A program made the translations under genes and the position numbers. From assembly GCF_947493125.1 (NCBI RefSeq), contig NZ_CANLQB010000001.1:372001-436000 (forward strand): a stretch of 64,000 nt of DNA, read 5' to 3'. The stretch is from an uncultured Roseobacter sp. (GTDB lineage Bacteria; Pseudomonadota; Alphaproteobacteria; Rhodobacterales; Rhodobacteraceae). Below, in pieces: positions 1-8,687 of this stretch (position 1 is its first letter; each line of letters begins with the position of its first letter). The notes beneath the pieces were generated by a model. The model was not told where the DNA came from, searched no databases, and was given only the letters and a program-made list of their open reading frames with translations.

Positions 1-21
1 TATATCGTGTATCGAAGACAT
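1..21 (-). CDS. 5' end of a leftward gene cut by the window edge
   Basis: Read leftward, a strong ribosome binding site (AAAGGAGG, minus strand, about 29-36) sits six bases before an ATG at 21. The visible codons are MSSIHDI before the window ends. Nothing can be said about function. The call rests only on the ideal Shine-Dalgarno sequence and spacing, and on the absence of another gene between here and the EF-hand gene. Confidence 0.45.
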
Positions 22-284
22 CTCAGCCTCCTTTCCATGAGAACCGTGACCAGCATCGCAGGTCTATATGGGGGCGCCAGACGGGGGCTTTTTGCCGATT
101 GGCCTGCGTCGGCCTTTTTCGGCGAGCAGCCGCCACCGGCCCATGTCCCAATCGGCGGGGATTGGCGCGATTGGCCCGTGCTGCGCTGCAACAGGGACGA
201 AAGCGGGCTTTGGTGCATCTACCCTTGTGAGGCGCAGAGCAGCGCCTTGGACACTTACGTTCAAACTTAAATGGGAGTACCCAA
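22..284. promoter_or_regulatory. divergent intergenic region
   Basis: A 263-base gap between the leftward partial gene and the EF-hand gene, so it should hold promoters in both directions. It contains a proline/glycine-rich shadow reading frame and short direct repeats of GATTGGC around 98-175. I found no convincing promoter hexamers or operator. Confidence 0.3.
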
Positions 285-521
285 ATGAAACTGATCACCA
301 AAACCACAGTCGCAGCCATTGCCCTGATGTCCGCTTCGGCGGCCTTCGCTCAACTGGCAGCGGATGCGAATGGCGATGGCGTTCTGACAATCGATGAGGT
401 TCAGGCAGCATACCCGGACATCACCGCCGAGTCCTTCAGCACGATGGACCTGAACGCGGACGGCGCGCTGGATGAAGCCGAAGTGCAATCCGCACAGGAA
501 GCTGGCCTGATGCCGGCCTAA
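285..521 (+). CDS. secreted EF-hand calcium-binding protein
   Basis: A 78-residue protein. The first 22 or so residues form a signal peptide ending in an AFA-Q type cleavage site, so the mature protein is periplasmic or exported. Two EF-hand loops are visible: DANGDGVLTIDE (about 27-38) and DLNADGALDEAE (about 56-67). Each has acidic residues at loop positions 1, 3 and 5 and Glu at 12, as needed for calcium. The start follows a GGGAG ribosome site. Single-domain EF-hand proteins like this are common in roseobacters; buffering or calcium sensing is only inferred. A terminator follows. Confidence 0.85.
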   Translation: MKLITKTTVAAIALMSASAAFAQLAADANGDGVLTIDEVQAAYPDITAESFSTMDLNADGALDEAEVQSAQEAGLMPA

Positions 522-579
522 CAGCCAGCCGGCCTGAGCAGAGCCGGATTATATTTTAGTCACAGGCGCTCAGGCTGCG

Positions 580-612
580 GATGCCCGGTTTCTCCCCCAA
601 GAGCCGGGCATC
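580..612. terminator. bidirectional hairpin terminator
   Basis: Nine-base perfect stem, GATGCCCGG (580-588) with CCGGGCATC (604-612), 15-base loop, followed by CTCTTATT. It lies between the convergent EF-hand and MttB-family genes and could serve both. Confidence 0.7.
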
Positions 613-633
613 CTCTTATTCAGCGGCACCCTC

Positions 634-2172
634 TTACGCCGGCAGATGAATCCTGAACCGGGCCCGGATCGCGGCATCAGTTGCGGGGTCAAGCCGCGCC
701 GCCGCCCGCTGCCCGAGGATTTCATGTTTGCGCGCTGTGGCCTTCGCCACCAGGTCGGGCTTGCCCCGTTCGTCCCACTCCTTGGGCGAGGTCCGGTCCC
801 CGAACGCCGGATAGACGTGGTCTTGCTGCATGCGCCCCAGCGTCTGCTCGGTGCCCAGATAGTGCCCGGGGCCCCCCAGACACACCTCGCGGATCTGGTC
901 GACCGCCAGCGTCTCTTCCGTCACCTCGATGCCGCGCACGCAACGCAGCGCCTGGCCGATGAGATCGTCGCCCAGGATCAGCGACTCGTGACAAAACCCC
1001 AGAAGCGAGGCATGCATGCCCGCCGCCTCATAGACCATGTTGAGCCCCGCAAGCCCCGCCATCACGTTGGAGCACATCTGCTCCCAGCCCGCCTGCATGT
1101 CGGGCAGCTTTGCATCCGCAATGCCTGCAGCGGCCCCACCGGGCAGGTCGTAGTATTTGTGCATCTGCGCGCAGCCCGCCGTCAGCAAGGCCTGCTCGCC
1201 CGACCCGCCCGTCATGGCGCCCGTCCGCAGGTCCAACCCGAAGGGCCAGGTGCCGAACACCGCCGGATGCCCGGGCTGCACGGCGTTGACATAGACCAGC
1301 CCGGCGAGGCACTCCGCCACCGCCTGCACGATGGCTCCGGCGACCGTGGAGGGGGCCGTCGCGCCCGCCATGCCCGCCGAGAGCAGCAGCACCGGCATCC
1401 CGCCGCAGATACAGGCCTCCATCACCTCGCAGGATTCCGTGGCGAATTTCATCGGCGGGACGACAAAGCAATTGGTGTTGCTGACAAAGGGCCGCGCGCG
1501 CCAGGCCTGTTCACCTCCCGCGATCATGTGCAAAAGCTCCAGCCCCTGCGCGACAAAGCTCGGATCGGTGAAGGAGGTGCCGATATGCTTGGTGGTGCCC
1601 GCGCAGCAGGCGTAGATGGAGTTGAGATCCATCTCCAGATTGTCAGCGATGTCACGGCACACCATCGGGCGCTGCAGGAAGTGGATGTTGTCGAGCGTGT
1701 CGGCAATCCGCGCGGCGTCATGCAGGTCCTGCACGCCGCATTCGCGATAGCTGCGCCCGTCCACCTCGACCAGATGCACGGCGGCCCCGGCGGTGCCATA
1801 GTGCACCCGCGCTCCGGAGAGCTCCATATCATGCGCCGGGTCGCGCCCCATCAGGGTGACGGTGCGGTTGGCGCGGGCGATGGTGTCCTCCACCAGGGCC
1901 CGGGGAAAGCGGATGCGTCCGTCTTCGCCCCGGACGGCCCCCGCGCCGGTCAGATACGCGATGCCGGAGGCCGGGGCATCGGCCAGGCCGATCTCCTCCA
2001 GCGCCAGCAAGGCAGCGCCATGGATGTTGTCCATATCGATTGCGGTCAGGGGCCGGTAGGTCCCGCCGGACATGCCCGGGCGGATCGGGCGGAGATGGGC
2101 GGCGAGCGGGGCTGCGCGCGCGGCGCGCCGGGCCGAGCGGCCCCCGCTGCGGGTTTGTGTGCGATGTGTCAT
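634..2172 (-). CDS. MttB-family (trimethylamine methyltransferase-like) protein
   Basis: A 512-residue protein of the MttB superfamily, recognised from the full-length family pattern: a basic N-terminus, the LLALEEIGLADAP region near 55, and a Gly-rich C-terminal TIM-barrel section (CLGGPGHYLGTEQTL). The frame has no internal amber codon, so it is a non-pyrrolysine member. Characterised non-pyrrolysine relatives demethylate betaine-type quaternary amines onto a corrinoid protein. No corrinoid protein, MtbA-like or reactivase gene is adjacent, so the substrate is unknown. The arginine-rich first 40 residues are a typical family feature. Start is the ATG at 2172. Confidence 0.85.
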   Translation of the reverse strand: MTHRTQTRSGGRSARRAARAAPLAAHLRPIRPGMSGGTYRPLTAIDMDNIHGAALLALEEIGLADAPASGIAYLTGAGAVRGEDGRIRFPRALVEDTIARANRTVTLMGRDPAHDMELSGARVHYGTAGAAVHLVEVDGRSYRECGVQDLHDAARIADTLDNIHFLQRPMVCRDIADNLEMDLNSIYACCAGTTKHIGTSFTDPSFVAQGLELLHMIAGGEQAWRARPFVSNTNCFVVPPMKFATESCEVMEACICGGMPVLLLSAGMAGATAPSTVAGAIVQAVAECLAGLVYVNAVQPGHPAVFGTWPFGLDLRTGAMTGGSGEQALLTAGCAQMHKYYDLPGGAAAGIADAKLPDMQAGWEQMCSNVMAGLAGLNMVYEAAGMHASLLGFCHESLILGDDLIGQALRCVRGIEVTEETLAVDQIREVCLGGPGHYLGTEQTLGRMQQDHVYPAFGDRTSPKEWDERGKPDLVAKATARKHEILGQRAAARLDPATDAAIRARFRIHLPA

Positions 2173-2573
2173 GGGGTCGTCCTGAAAGAAAAGGGGAGGG
2201 ATTGGATTTATCCCGCCAAAGGGCGACCCCGCGCCGCACGGCCGCGCTCGGCACCGATGGTGCGCACGATCAGTGTGATCTTGCTCAGATCGTCCTGCAT
2301 GGGCGGTTCTGTCTCCTCCTGCGCCCAGCCTGCCGTCTGTCGCTCAGACCGGTCAAGCGCGTTTGCGACCCGGTGTCGTTTTCCGCCCTTTTGCATGTGG
2401 CACAGGAACGCAGCGAAGACCCGCCGACAAATCAGGCCGACGCAGCGCGGTTTGAGCCTATTTCCGCCACCTCACTTTTGATTGATCGGCTGCCTATTGA
2501 ACCAAATGGCGCCATCCACAGTTATGCCCATGAGGATGGCGCAAAACGCCATCCGGGATCCCAAAATAAGGAC
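2173..2573. other. 400-base gap with a doubtful 62-codon leftward frame
   Basis: The gap holds the divergent control regions of the MttB-family gene and the outer-membrane gene. A leftward frame at 2208-2396 could encode MQKGGKRHRVANALDR and on, with an internal ATG preceded, about 14 bases away, by AGGAGG. It ends 36 bases before the methyltransferase. I do not recognise it and would not call it a gene without conservation. The 2500-2560 segment holds paired stems described separately. Confidence 0.3.
2510..2554 (+). promoter_or_regulatory. leader with two alternative hairpins
   Basis: CGCCATCC occurs at 2510-2517 and again at 2547-2554, and its complement GGATGGCG lies between them at 2534-2541. 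The middle element can pair with either flank, but not both. The second hairpin (five-base loop CAAAA) ends 13 bases before the AAGGA ribosome site (2568-2572) of the outer-membrane gene. Mutually exclusive pairing in a 5' leader is compatible with translational or attenuation control. Confidence 0.45.
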
Positions 2574-2579
2574 ATGACA

Positions 2580-3185
2580 ATGAAGACTTTTTTGAGTGCA
2601 GCAGCCGCGATCGCCGCGACCACCCTTATGACGGCACCCGCTCTCGCCGGCTCGTTGGATGAGCCCGTGGTCGAGCCCGTGACAACCGCCCCGCCGCCCG
2701 CTCCGGTCTATACCGGCGGGAACTGGACAGGCTTCTACGCCGGTGCGCAGGTCGGCAATCTGGATGTCGACGGTGAAAACGGTCTCGCCGGTGTCGGTGG
2801 AGATGACACCACTTACGGTCTGCATGCCGGTTATAATTATGACTTCGGCACATGGGTCGTGGGCGGCGAGCTTGACTATGACGACGCCAGTGTCGATCTC
2901 GATCCGGGCGACGCCTCCGTCGATTCCGTGTGGCGCGCAAAGCTCCGCGGCGGTTATGACTTCGGCCGCACATTGGTCTACGCCACCGCAGGCTGGGCCG
3001 ATCTGGACACCTCTGTGGGCAGCGACACAGGCGAATTCTACGGTCTGGGCGTGTCCTACAAGGCAACGGAACAGTTCATCGTGTCCGGTGAATATCTGAT
3101 GCACGACTTCTCCGACATTGGTGGCGCGGCTGGCGTGGACGCCGAAGCCGACACCTTCACCATCCGGGCATCCTGGCAGTTCTGA
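2580..3185 (+). CDS. outer-membrane beta-barrel protein (OmpA/opacity-like)
   Basis: A 201-residue protein with a signal peptide (MKTFLSAAAAIAATTLM and on, cleaved after ALA-G), a proline-rich linker (about 30-45), then alternating strands beginning NWTGFYAGAQVG. It ends in an aromatic residue (SWQF), the usual signature for BAM-dependent insertion. Length and strand pattern fit the eight-stranded barrel family of small porin-like proteins. Start 2580 is preferred over 2574 because AAGGA (2568-2572) is then seven bases upstream. Function beyond outer-membrane location is unknown. Confidence 0.85.
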   Translation: MKTFLSAAAAIAATTLMTAPALAGSLDEPVVEPVTTAPPPAPVYTGGNWTGFYAGAQVGNLDVDGENGLAGVGGDDTTYGLHAGYNYDFGTWVVGGELDYDDASVDLDPGDASVDSVWRAKLRGGYDFGRTLVYATAGWADLDTSVGSDTGEFYGLGVSYKATEQFIVSGEYLMHDFSDIGGAAGVDAEADTFTIRASWQF

Positions 3186-3215
3186 TTTAACTGCCTCCTC
3201 CTCCCCCCGGATCGG

Positions 3216-3245
3216 GACCCGGCACCGCTCCCAAGGTGCCGGGTC
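3216..3245. terminator. bidirectional hairpin terminator
   Basis: Eleven-base perfect stem: 3216-3226 (GACCCGGCACC) pairs with 3235-3245, with an eight-base loop. It separates the convergent barrel and aminotransferase genes. No long T-tract is present. Confidence 0.65.
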
Positions 3246-3256
3246 TTACCAGGCCA

Positions 3257-4429
3257 TCACGCGGCGCGCCGCTCCGCATGGGCGCAGAGCGTCTCAAGTG
3301 CGCGGGCAAAAGCCGCGTCCTCAACCGTCATCGCCACCCGTATGTGCCCCGCCGCAGATGCGCCAAAGCTTTCGCCCGGCATGACGGCGATGTGGTGCGC
3401 CTCCAGCAGATCGTAGGCGAAGGCCTCACCGGTCATGCCCGTCGCGCGCACATCCAGCATCAGATACATCGCCCCCTGCGCCGGGATCAGCCCGACGGTG
3501 TTCTGCCGTGACAGCAGGTCCTGTGCCAGCGCCCGGCGGCGCCGGAAGGGGGCTGCGATCTGCGCCTCAAAATCCGCGCCCTGCTGCAGCGCAAAGACGC
3601 TGGCATCCTGAATGTAGCCGGGCACGCCATAGGTCGTATGCGTGGCCAGGGTGATCAGATTGGCAATGGTCTCCTCGGGCCCTACGATCCAGCCACAGCG
3701 CGAGCCGGTCATCGCATGCGACTTCGACATCGACCCCACAACCAGCGTGCGCTCCGCCATGCCCGGCAGGGCGCGCGGTGACAGGTGGCGCCCCTCCCAG
3801 ACCTGCGTGTCATAGACCTCGTCCGAGATCAGCCACAGATCATCCTCCCGGCAAATCTCCGCAATCGCCTCCAGCGTCGCGTCGGCATAGACGACACCGG
3901 TGGGATTGTTTGGCGTGTTGATCAGCAGTGATGCCGCATCTCGCGAATAGGCGCGTATGGCCTCTGCGCGCGGCTGAAACGCATCCTCCGCCCGCGTCCG
4001 GATCGCCTGCGGCACAGCGCCCGCACCGCGCAGCGTGCCGGGGTAGGTGGCGTAGTAGGGGTCGATGTAGAGCGCCCTGTCGCCGGGGTCACAGGCCGCC
4101 ATATGCGCCGCAAACAGCCCCGCTTGCCCGCCAGGTGTGATCACCACATTGTCGCGCGTCGTGGGCACGCCCGTGCGCGCCTGCACCCGCGCTGCTACCG
4201 TGTCGCGCAAGGAGACGGTGCCGGGTACCGCGGCATAGCCGGTGTGCCCGCGCATGGCCGCGCTGTGCATCTCTTGCAGGATGGGGGCCGCGGTGCGGAT
4301 GTCATGCTCGCCGATGGTCAGCTCGGTCACGTCGACGCCATCGGCGATCATCCGGCGCGCTTTCAGGAACACGTCCCACCCGTCCGAGCCACCCCCCGTC
4401 AGCCCCCTGATCCGCTGTGATCGTTGCAT
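3257..4429 (-). CDS. PLP-dependent class I/II aminotransferase
   Basis: About 390 residues, typical for fold-type I aminotransferases. Visible motifs are the NNPTG substrate/PLP segment (INTPNNPTGVVY), the SDEVYD motif that holds the PLP pyridine, and SMSKSHAMTGSRCGW with the Schiff-base lysine. The late RVAM segment supplies the carboxylate-binding arginine. Start at 4429 has GGAGG five bases upstream; an alternative ATG at 4441 adds four residues. It looks like the aspartate/aromatic aminotransferase group, but the substrate cannot be fixed from sequence. It stands alone, convergent with the barrel gene. Confidence 0.85.
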   Translation of the reverse strand: MQRSQRIRGLTGGGSDGWDVFLKARRMIADGVDVTELTIGEHDIRTAAPILQEMHSAAMRGHTGYAAVPGTVSLRDTVAARVQARTGVPTTRDNVVITPGGQAGLFAAHMAACDPGDRALYIDPYYATYPGTLRGAGAVPQAIRTRAEDAFQPRAEAIRAYSRDAASLLINTPNNPTGVVYADATLEAIAEICREDDLWLISDEVYDTQVWEGRHLSPRALPGMAERTLVVGSMSKSHAMTGSRCGWIVGPEETIANLITLATHTTYGVPGYIQDASVFALQQGADFEAQIAAPFRRRRALAQDLLSRQNTVGLIPAQGAMYLMLDVRATGMTGEAFAYDLLEAHHIAVMPGESFGASAAGHIRVAMTVEDAAFARALETLCAHAERRAA

Positions 4430-4652
4430 CGCCGCCTCCATCTACCTTGCCGGGCAGGGGCGCAGAGGCCCCGCGATTCGTCAATCGGCCTTGACCGCTG
4501 CCGCTGCTCCGGGCTAGGGAAGCGCATGACCCAACGCACGCTCATCTGCTGCATTATTATTTGCTGATCGCACACCGCGGGCAGTTTTAGGTCGTTTCCA
4601 ACCCCTTCCAAGATTGCTAAGCCCGCGCCATACCCGCGCAAGGACGCCTGTC

Positions 4653-6119
4653 ATGACGACACTCAAGCTCTACAACACCAGGACCCGGACGAAGGTCGAT
4701 TTTGCGCCGATCGACCCAGAGAATGTGCGCATGTATGTCTGCGGTCCGACGGTCTATGACCGGGCGCATTTGGGTAATGCGCGACCCGTGATCGTCTTCG
4801 ACGTGCTCTATCGGCTGCTGCGCCATGTCTATGGGCAGGACCACGTCACCTACGTGCGCAACTTTACGGATGTGGAGGATAAGATCAACGCCCGCGCTGC
4901 CGAGACGGGGCGGGCCATCGGTGACATCACCGAGGAGACCATCGGCTGGTATCTCGAGGATATGGCCGCCGTCGGCGCGCTCGAGCCGACCGCCATGCCG
5001 CGTGCGACGCAGTACATTGATCATATGGTTGAGATGATCAACGGGCTGATCGCCAAGGGCCATGCCTATGAGGCCGAGGGCCACGTGCTCTTCGCTGTGG
5101 ACAGCTATGCCGAGTACGGCGCACTATCCGGTCGGTCTGTCGATGACATGATCGCCGGTGCCCGCGTCGAAGTGGCCCCCTACAAGCGCAATCCGATGGA
5201 TTTCGTGCTCTGGAAGCCGTCCGACGCAGACACCCCCGGATGGGACAGCCCCTGGGGCCGCGGCCGCCCGGGCTGGCACATCGAATGCTCCGCCATGGCG
5301 CACGACCTGCTGGGCGAGCGTTTCGACATCCACGGCGGCGGCATTGATCTGCAGTTCCCGCATCACGAGAACGAGATCGCCCAGTCCAAATGCGCGGGCC
5401 ATGATTTCGCGAACATCTGGATGCACAACGAGATGCTGCAGGTCGAGGGCAAGAAGATGTCCAAGTCCTTGGGCAATTTCTTCACCGTGCGCGATTTGCT
5501 GGACCAAGGCGTGCCAGGCGAGGTGATCCGCTTCGTGATGCTGTCCACGCACTATCGCAAGCCGATGGACTGGACCGAGAAGAAGCGGGAGGAGGCCGTT
5601 AACACGCTACGGCAGTGGGCAGAGCTCGCGGAGGAAAACAGCGACCCGCCTGCTGACGATGTTGTGGAAGCGCTTTCCGATGACCTGATGACCCGCGAAG
5701 CCATACGACTTTTGCAGGAAATGGCGGACGACGACAGGCGGCGCGAACTGTATAGCTCCGCCAAGCTTGTGGGCTTTGATCTGGCGGAAATTGCCAAGCG
5801 CCCATGGGCGAAGCTTTTTTCAGTTGAGATTGAAGACGGCGGTTTCTTGCAAGAAGGCATCGACTACCAACCCACGGTTGGAGTCGTTGGTTGGGGAGAG
5901 ATTGATGAGAGCCTTAAAGAAGCTTCCTTTTCTTTGGTCCACCGTTGGCTCAGCTATCGCAGAGAGAAAAATTGGGCTTCCGCTGATGCTCTGAAAACCG
6001 CGGCTTTGGGGGAGGGTGTTGAACTACGAGCCACTAAAACCAAAGCCGGAGTCAACTCAGGATTAGCGACTTTGATGAAAGACACAATTGACCCTCTGAA
6101 GCTGGAAGCTTTGCGATGA
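4653..6119 (+). CDS. cysS: cysteinyl-tRNA synthetase
   Basis: 488 residues; charges tRNA-Cys in the cytosol. The N-terminal CGPTVYD zinc-binding Cys, the HLGNAR form of HIGH, zinc ligands in HIECSAMA and FPHHENE, and [11 protein letters not shown] (KMSKS) are all present. Start at 4653 has AAGGA nine bases upstream; an upstream in-frame ATG at 4614 is less likely. From about 5640 the DNA is clearly lower in GC, and residues from about 330 on diverge from the usual alphaproteobacterial C-terminus, with a longer anticodon-binding region. The catalytic part is complete, so it should be active. Confidence 0.93.
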   Translation: MTTLKLYNTRTRTKVDFAPIDPENVRMYVCGPTVYDRAHLGNARPVIVFDVLYRLLRHVYGQDHVTYVRNFTDVEDKINARAAETGRAIGDITEETIGWYLEDMAAVGALEPTAMPRATQYIDHMVEMINGLIAKGHAYEAEGHVLFAVDSYAEYGALSGRSVDDMIAGARVEVAPYKRNPMDFVLWKPSDADTPGWDSPWGRGRPGWHIECSAMAHDLLGERFDIHGGGIDLQFPHHENEIAQSKCAGHDFANIWMHNEMLQVEGKKMSKSLGNFFTVRDLLDQGVPGEVIRFVMLSTHYRKPMDWTEKKREEAVNTLRQWAELAEENSDPPADDVVEALSDDLMTREAIRLLQEMADDDRRRELYSSAKLVGFDLAEIAKRPWAKLFSVEIEDGGFLQEGIDYQPTVGVVGWGEIDESLKEASFSLVHRWLSYRREKNWASADALKTAALGEGVELRATKTKAGVNSGLATLMKDTIDPLKLEALR

Positions 6120-6336
6120 CAATTACATCTCGTGTCAAGGCCAGCTCCCGAGCCGCGGGGGGCGTGAAGCGCCCTCCCGCGGGCAGGGTCGGGCGCTGTC
6201 CGGGCTTGCAGCCCGGACTAACGAATGAGTGGCCAGCCTGCTTCGCTGATCACCCGCGCACCGGTGGCCCAAGGCCCACCGTACCTGCCAGCCGACAGGT
6301 TCGGCGGGCTTTAGGCCGCCGCTGGGGAAGACCGAC
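6120..6336. repeat. intergenic block of three GC-rich hairpins (REP-like)
   Basis: Three inverted repeats are packed into 217 bases: one around 6155-6181 (GCGGG arms around a TGAA centre); a perfect nine-base stem with a three-base loop at 6198-6218; and CGGCGG/CCGCCG around 6302-6322. A further near-palindrome of GGTGGCC type lies near 6263-6281. None is followed by a T-tract. The pattern resembles dispersed extragenic palindromes more than a simple terminator. Confidence 0.4.
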
Positions 6337-7959
6337 GTGACCCGCGAGCGTCTCACTCTCTACGACACCACGCTGCGCGACGGTCAGCAGACCCAGGGCG
6401 TGCAGTTCTCCACCGAGGAGAAACGCGCCATCGCCGAGGCGCTCGACGCGCTCGGCGTCGACTACATCGAAGGCGGATGGCCCGGCGCCAACCCGACCGA
6501 CAGCGCTTTTTTCGAGGCCGCGCCTAAGACACGCGCGACGATGACCGCTTTCGGCATGACGAAGCGCGCGGGGATCTCCGCGGAAAATGACGACGTGCTC
6601 GCCGCCGTCCTCAACGCAGGCACCCGGGCCGTTTGCCTCGTCGGCAAGACCCACGACTTCCACGTGCGCGCGGCCTTGGGCATCTCCGAACAGGAGAACA
6701 CCGAGAACATCGCCCGCTCCATCGCCCATCTCACATCCCGGGGGCGCGAAGCGCTCTTCGACGCGGAACACTTCTTCGACGGCTATTGCGCCAACCCCGT
6801 CTACGCGCTGGAGGCGGTCAAGGCCGCCTATGAGACAGGCGCCCGCTGGGTGGTGCTCTGCGACACAAACGGCGGCACGCTGCCCGCAGACATCCGCCGC
6901 ATCACATCGGATGTCATCGCTGCCGGCATCCCTGGCACGCACCTCGGCATCCACACCCACAACGACACCGAAAACGCGGTGGCCTGCACACTGGCCGCCG
7001 TCGACGCGGGCGCGCGGCAGATCCAGGGCACGCTCAATGGCTTGGGCGAGCGCTGCGGCAACGCCAACCTCACCGCGCTCATCCCGATCCTGCTGCTGAA
7101 AGAGCCCTACGCCAGCCGCTTCGAAATCGGCGTCACCCGCGACGCACTGAAAGGCCTCACCCGCATCAGCCGGATGCTGGATGAAATCCTCAACCGCGTG
7201 CCCTTCCGGCAAGCGGCCTTTGTGGGCTCCTCGGCCTTCGCCCATAAGGCCGGGCTGCACGCCTCCGCGATCCTGAAGGACCCCACGACCTACGAGCACA
7301 TCGACCCTGCGGATGTGGGCAACAGCCGCATCATCCCCATGTCGAACCAGGCGGGCCAGTCGAACCTGCGCAAACGCCTCGGGGATGCGGGTATCACCGT
7401 CAAGAAAGGTGATCCCGCGCTCGGCCTGATCCTCGACCGGATCAAGGCGCGCGAAGCAGAAGGCTACTCCTACGACACCGCGCAGGCCAGTTTCGAACTG
7501 CTCGCGCGCGACACGCTCGGCCAGATGCCGGAGTTCTTCGAGGTCAAGCGCTACCGCGTCACGGTCGAGCGCCGCAAAAACAAATACGACAAGATGATCA
7601 GCCTCTCCGAGGCCGTCGTCGTCGTGAAAATCGACGGCGGCAAAAAACTCTCCGTCAGCGAGTCCATGGATGAGCTGGGCTCCGACCGCGGCCCGGTCAA
7701 TGCGCTGGCGAAAGCGCTGGCCAAGGACCTGGGACCCTATCAGGAGATCATAGACGACATGCGCCTCGTTGACTTCAAGGTGCGTATCACGCAAGGCGGC
7801 ACCGAGGCGATCACGCGCGTCATCATCGACAGCGAAGACGGGCAGGGGCGGCGCTGGTCCACCGTCGGTGTCTCGCCCAACATAGTTGATGCCTCCTTCG
7901 AGGCGCTGCTCGACGCGATCCGCTGGAAAATCCTGCGCGACAGGACCAACCGGTCATGA
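6337..7959 (+). CDS. cimA: (R)-citramalate synthase
   Basis: 540 residues with a GTG start. It condenses pyruvate and acetyl-CoA in the threonine-independent route to isoleucine. The N-terminal LYDTTLRDGQQTQGV motif and the HTHNDTENAVA metal-binding motif mark the DRE-TIM aldolase family. The GLGERCGNANL segment and a C-terminal LeuA-type regulatory domain (from about 410) place it with the long CimA/2-isopropylmalate synthase-like group. The length fits CimA type 2. The stop overlaps the next gene's ATG by four bases, so the two are probably co-translated. Confidence 0.9.
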   Translation: MTRERLTLYDTTLRDGQQTQGVQFSTEEKRAIAEALDALGVDYIEGGWPGANPTDSAFFEAAPKTRATMTAFGMTKRAGISAENDDVLAAVLNAGTRAVCLVGKTHDFHVRAALGISEQENTENIARSIAHLTSRGREALFDAEHFFDGYCANPVYALEAVKAAYETGARWVVLCDTNGGTLPADIRRITSDVIAAGIPGTHLGIHTHNDTENAVACTLAAVDAGARQIQGTLNGLGERCGNANLTALIPILLLKEPYASRFEIGVTRDALKGLTRISRMLDEILNRVPFRQAAFVGSSAFAHKAGLHASAILKDPTTYEHIDPADVGNSRIIPMSNQAGQSNLRKRLGDAGITVKKGDPALGLILDRIKAREAEGYSYDTAQASFELLARDTLGQMPEFFEVKRYRVTVERRKNKYDKMISLSEAVVVVKIDGGKKLSVSESMDELGSDRGPVNALAKALAKDLGPYQEIIDDMRLVDFKVRITQGGTEAITRVIIDSEDGQGRRWSTVGVSPNIVDASFEALLDAIRWKILRDRTNRS

Positions 7960-8687
7960 GCGACGCCTATCGGGACGCCTTCTTCACCCTGCATTGCGAT
8001 CTGCCGCGCGAGGGTCCGGGCGAACCGGCGGATGTGACCTGGGCCGCCCACCTTGCAGGAACGCCAAAGACTGCGCGCCTCTGCGACGCCGCCTGCGGAC
8101 CGGGCGCGGACATCGCCGCCCTGCGCGCCAGCGCGCCCGATGGCCATGTCACCGCGCTCGACAAATATCCCCATTTCATCGAACAAGCGCGCGCGCTGCA
8201 CGGGCAAGACCCGGCAGTGACGCTGAGCAACGGCGATATGGCCCAGATCACCGGCCCCTTCGATCTGATCTGGTGCGCCGGTGCGCTCTACTTCCTCGGG
8301 ATCACGGAAGGTTTGACAACCTGGCGCATCGCTTTGGCGCCGAGCGGCGTTGTCGCCTTCTCCGAGCCGTGCTGGTTCACCGAGGACCGCCCGCAGGCCG
8401 CCGCTGATCTCTGGAATGACGAATACCCGGCCATGACCGACGCGGCGGGAATCGACGCTCAGGTCCGTGCCGCGGGCTACCGCACGCTGGGCACCCGCAA
8501 ACTCTCGGCCACAGCCTGGGAAAACTACTACGGCCCCCTCGACCAGCGGGTCGCAAAACTCTCCCCCGGCGACAGCCCCGAAATGCAGCAGGTCCTCGCC
8601 GAAGCGCGCCGCGAAGTGGACATTTGGCGCGCGCATCAGGACAGCTTTGGCTATCTGCTGAGCGTCGTGCAACCGGATGACGTTTGA
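7956..8687 (+). CDS. class I SAM-dependent methyltransferase
   Basis: 243 residues. Motif I (CDAACGPGADIAAL, about 48-61) and the acidic strand-2 end (ALDKY) bind S-adenosylmethionine. Motif post-I DLIWCAGALYF follows. The fold is a single Rossmann-type domain. It starts inside the end of cimA (ATGA overlap) and overlaps the next gene by 11 bases, giving a tight three-gene transcript. The substrate cannot be predicted; its neighbour is a squalene/phytoene-synthase-like gene, but no pathway is evident. Confidence 0.8.
   Translation: MSDAYRDAFFTLHCDLPREGPGEPADVTWAAHLAGTPKTARLCDAACGPGADIAALRASAPDGHVTALDKYPHFIEQARALHGQDPAVTLSNGDMAQITGPFDLIWCAGALYFLGITEGLTTWRIALAPSGVVAFSEPCWFTEDRPQAAADLWNDEYPAMTDAAGIDAQVRAAGYRTLGTRKLSATAWENYYGPLDQRVAKLSPGDSPEMQQVLAEARREVDIWRAHQDSFGYLLSVVQPDDV

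Noticed and set aside
634-2172. Pyrrolysine-containing trimethylamine methyltransferase
   Set aside because: The frame is open over its full length with no internal amber codon, so it belongs to the non-pyrrolysine branch.
646-2481. 611-codon rightward frame
   Set aside because: Antisense shadow of the MttB-family gene; no recognisable domain and an atypical Arg/His/Gly composition.
6250-7794. 514-codon leftward frame
   Set aside because: Antisense shadow of cimA, which has all catalytic motifs in the other direction.
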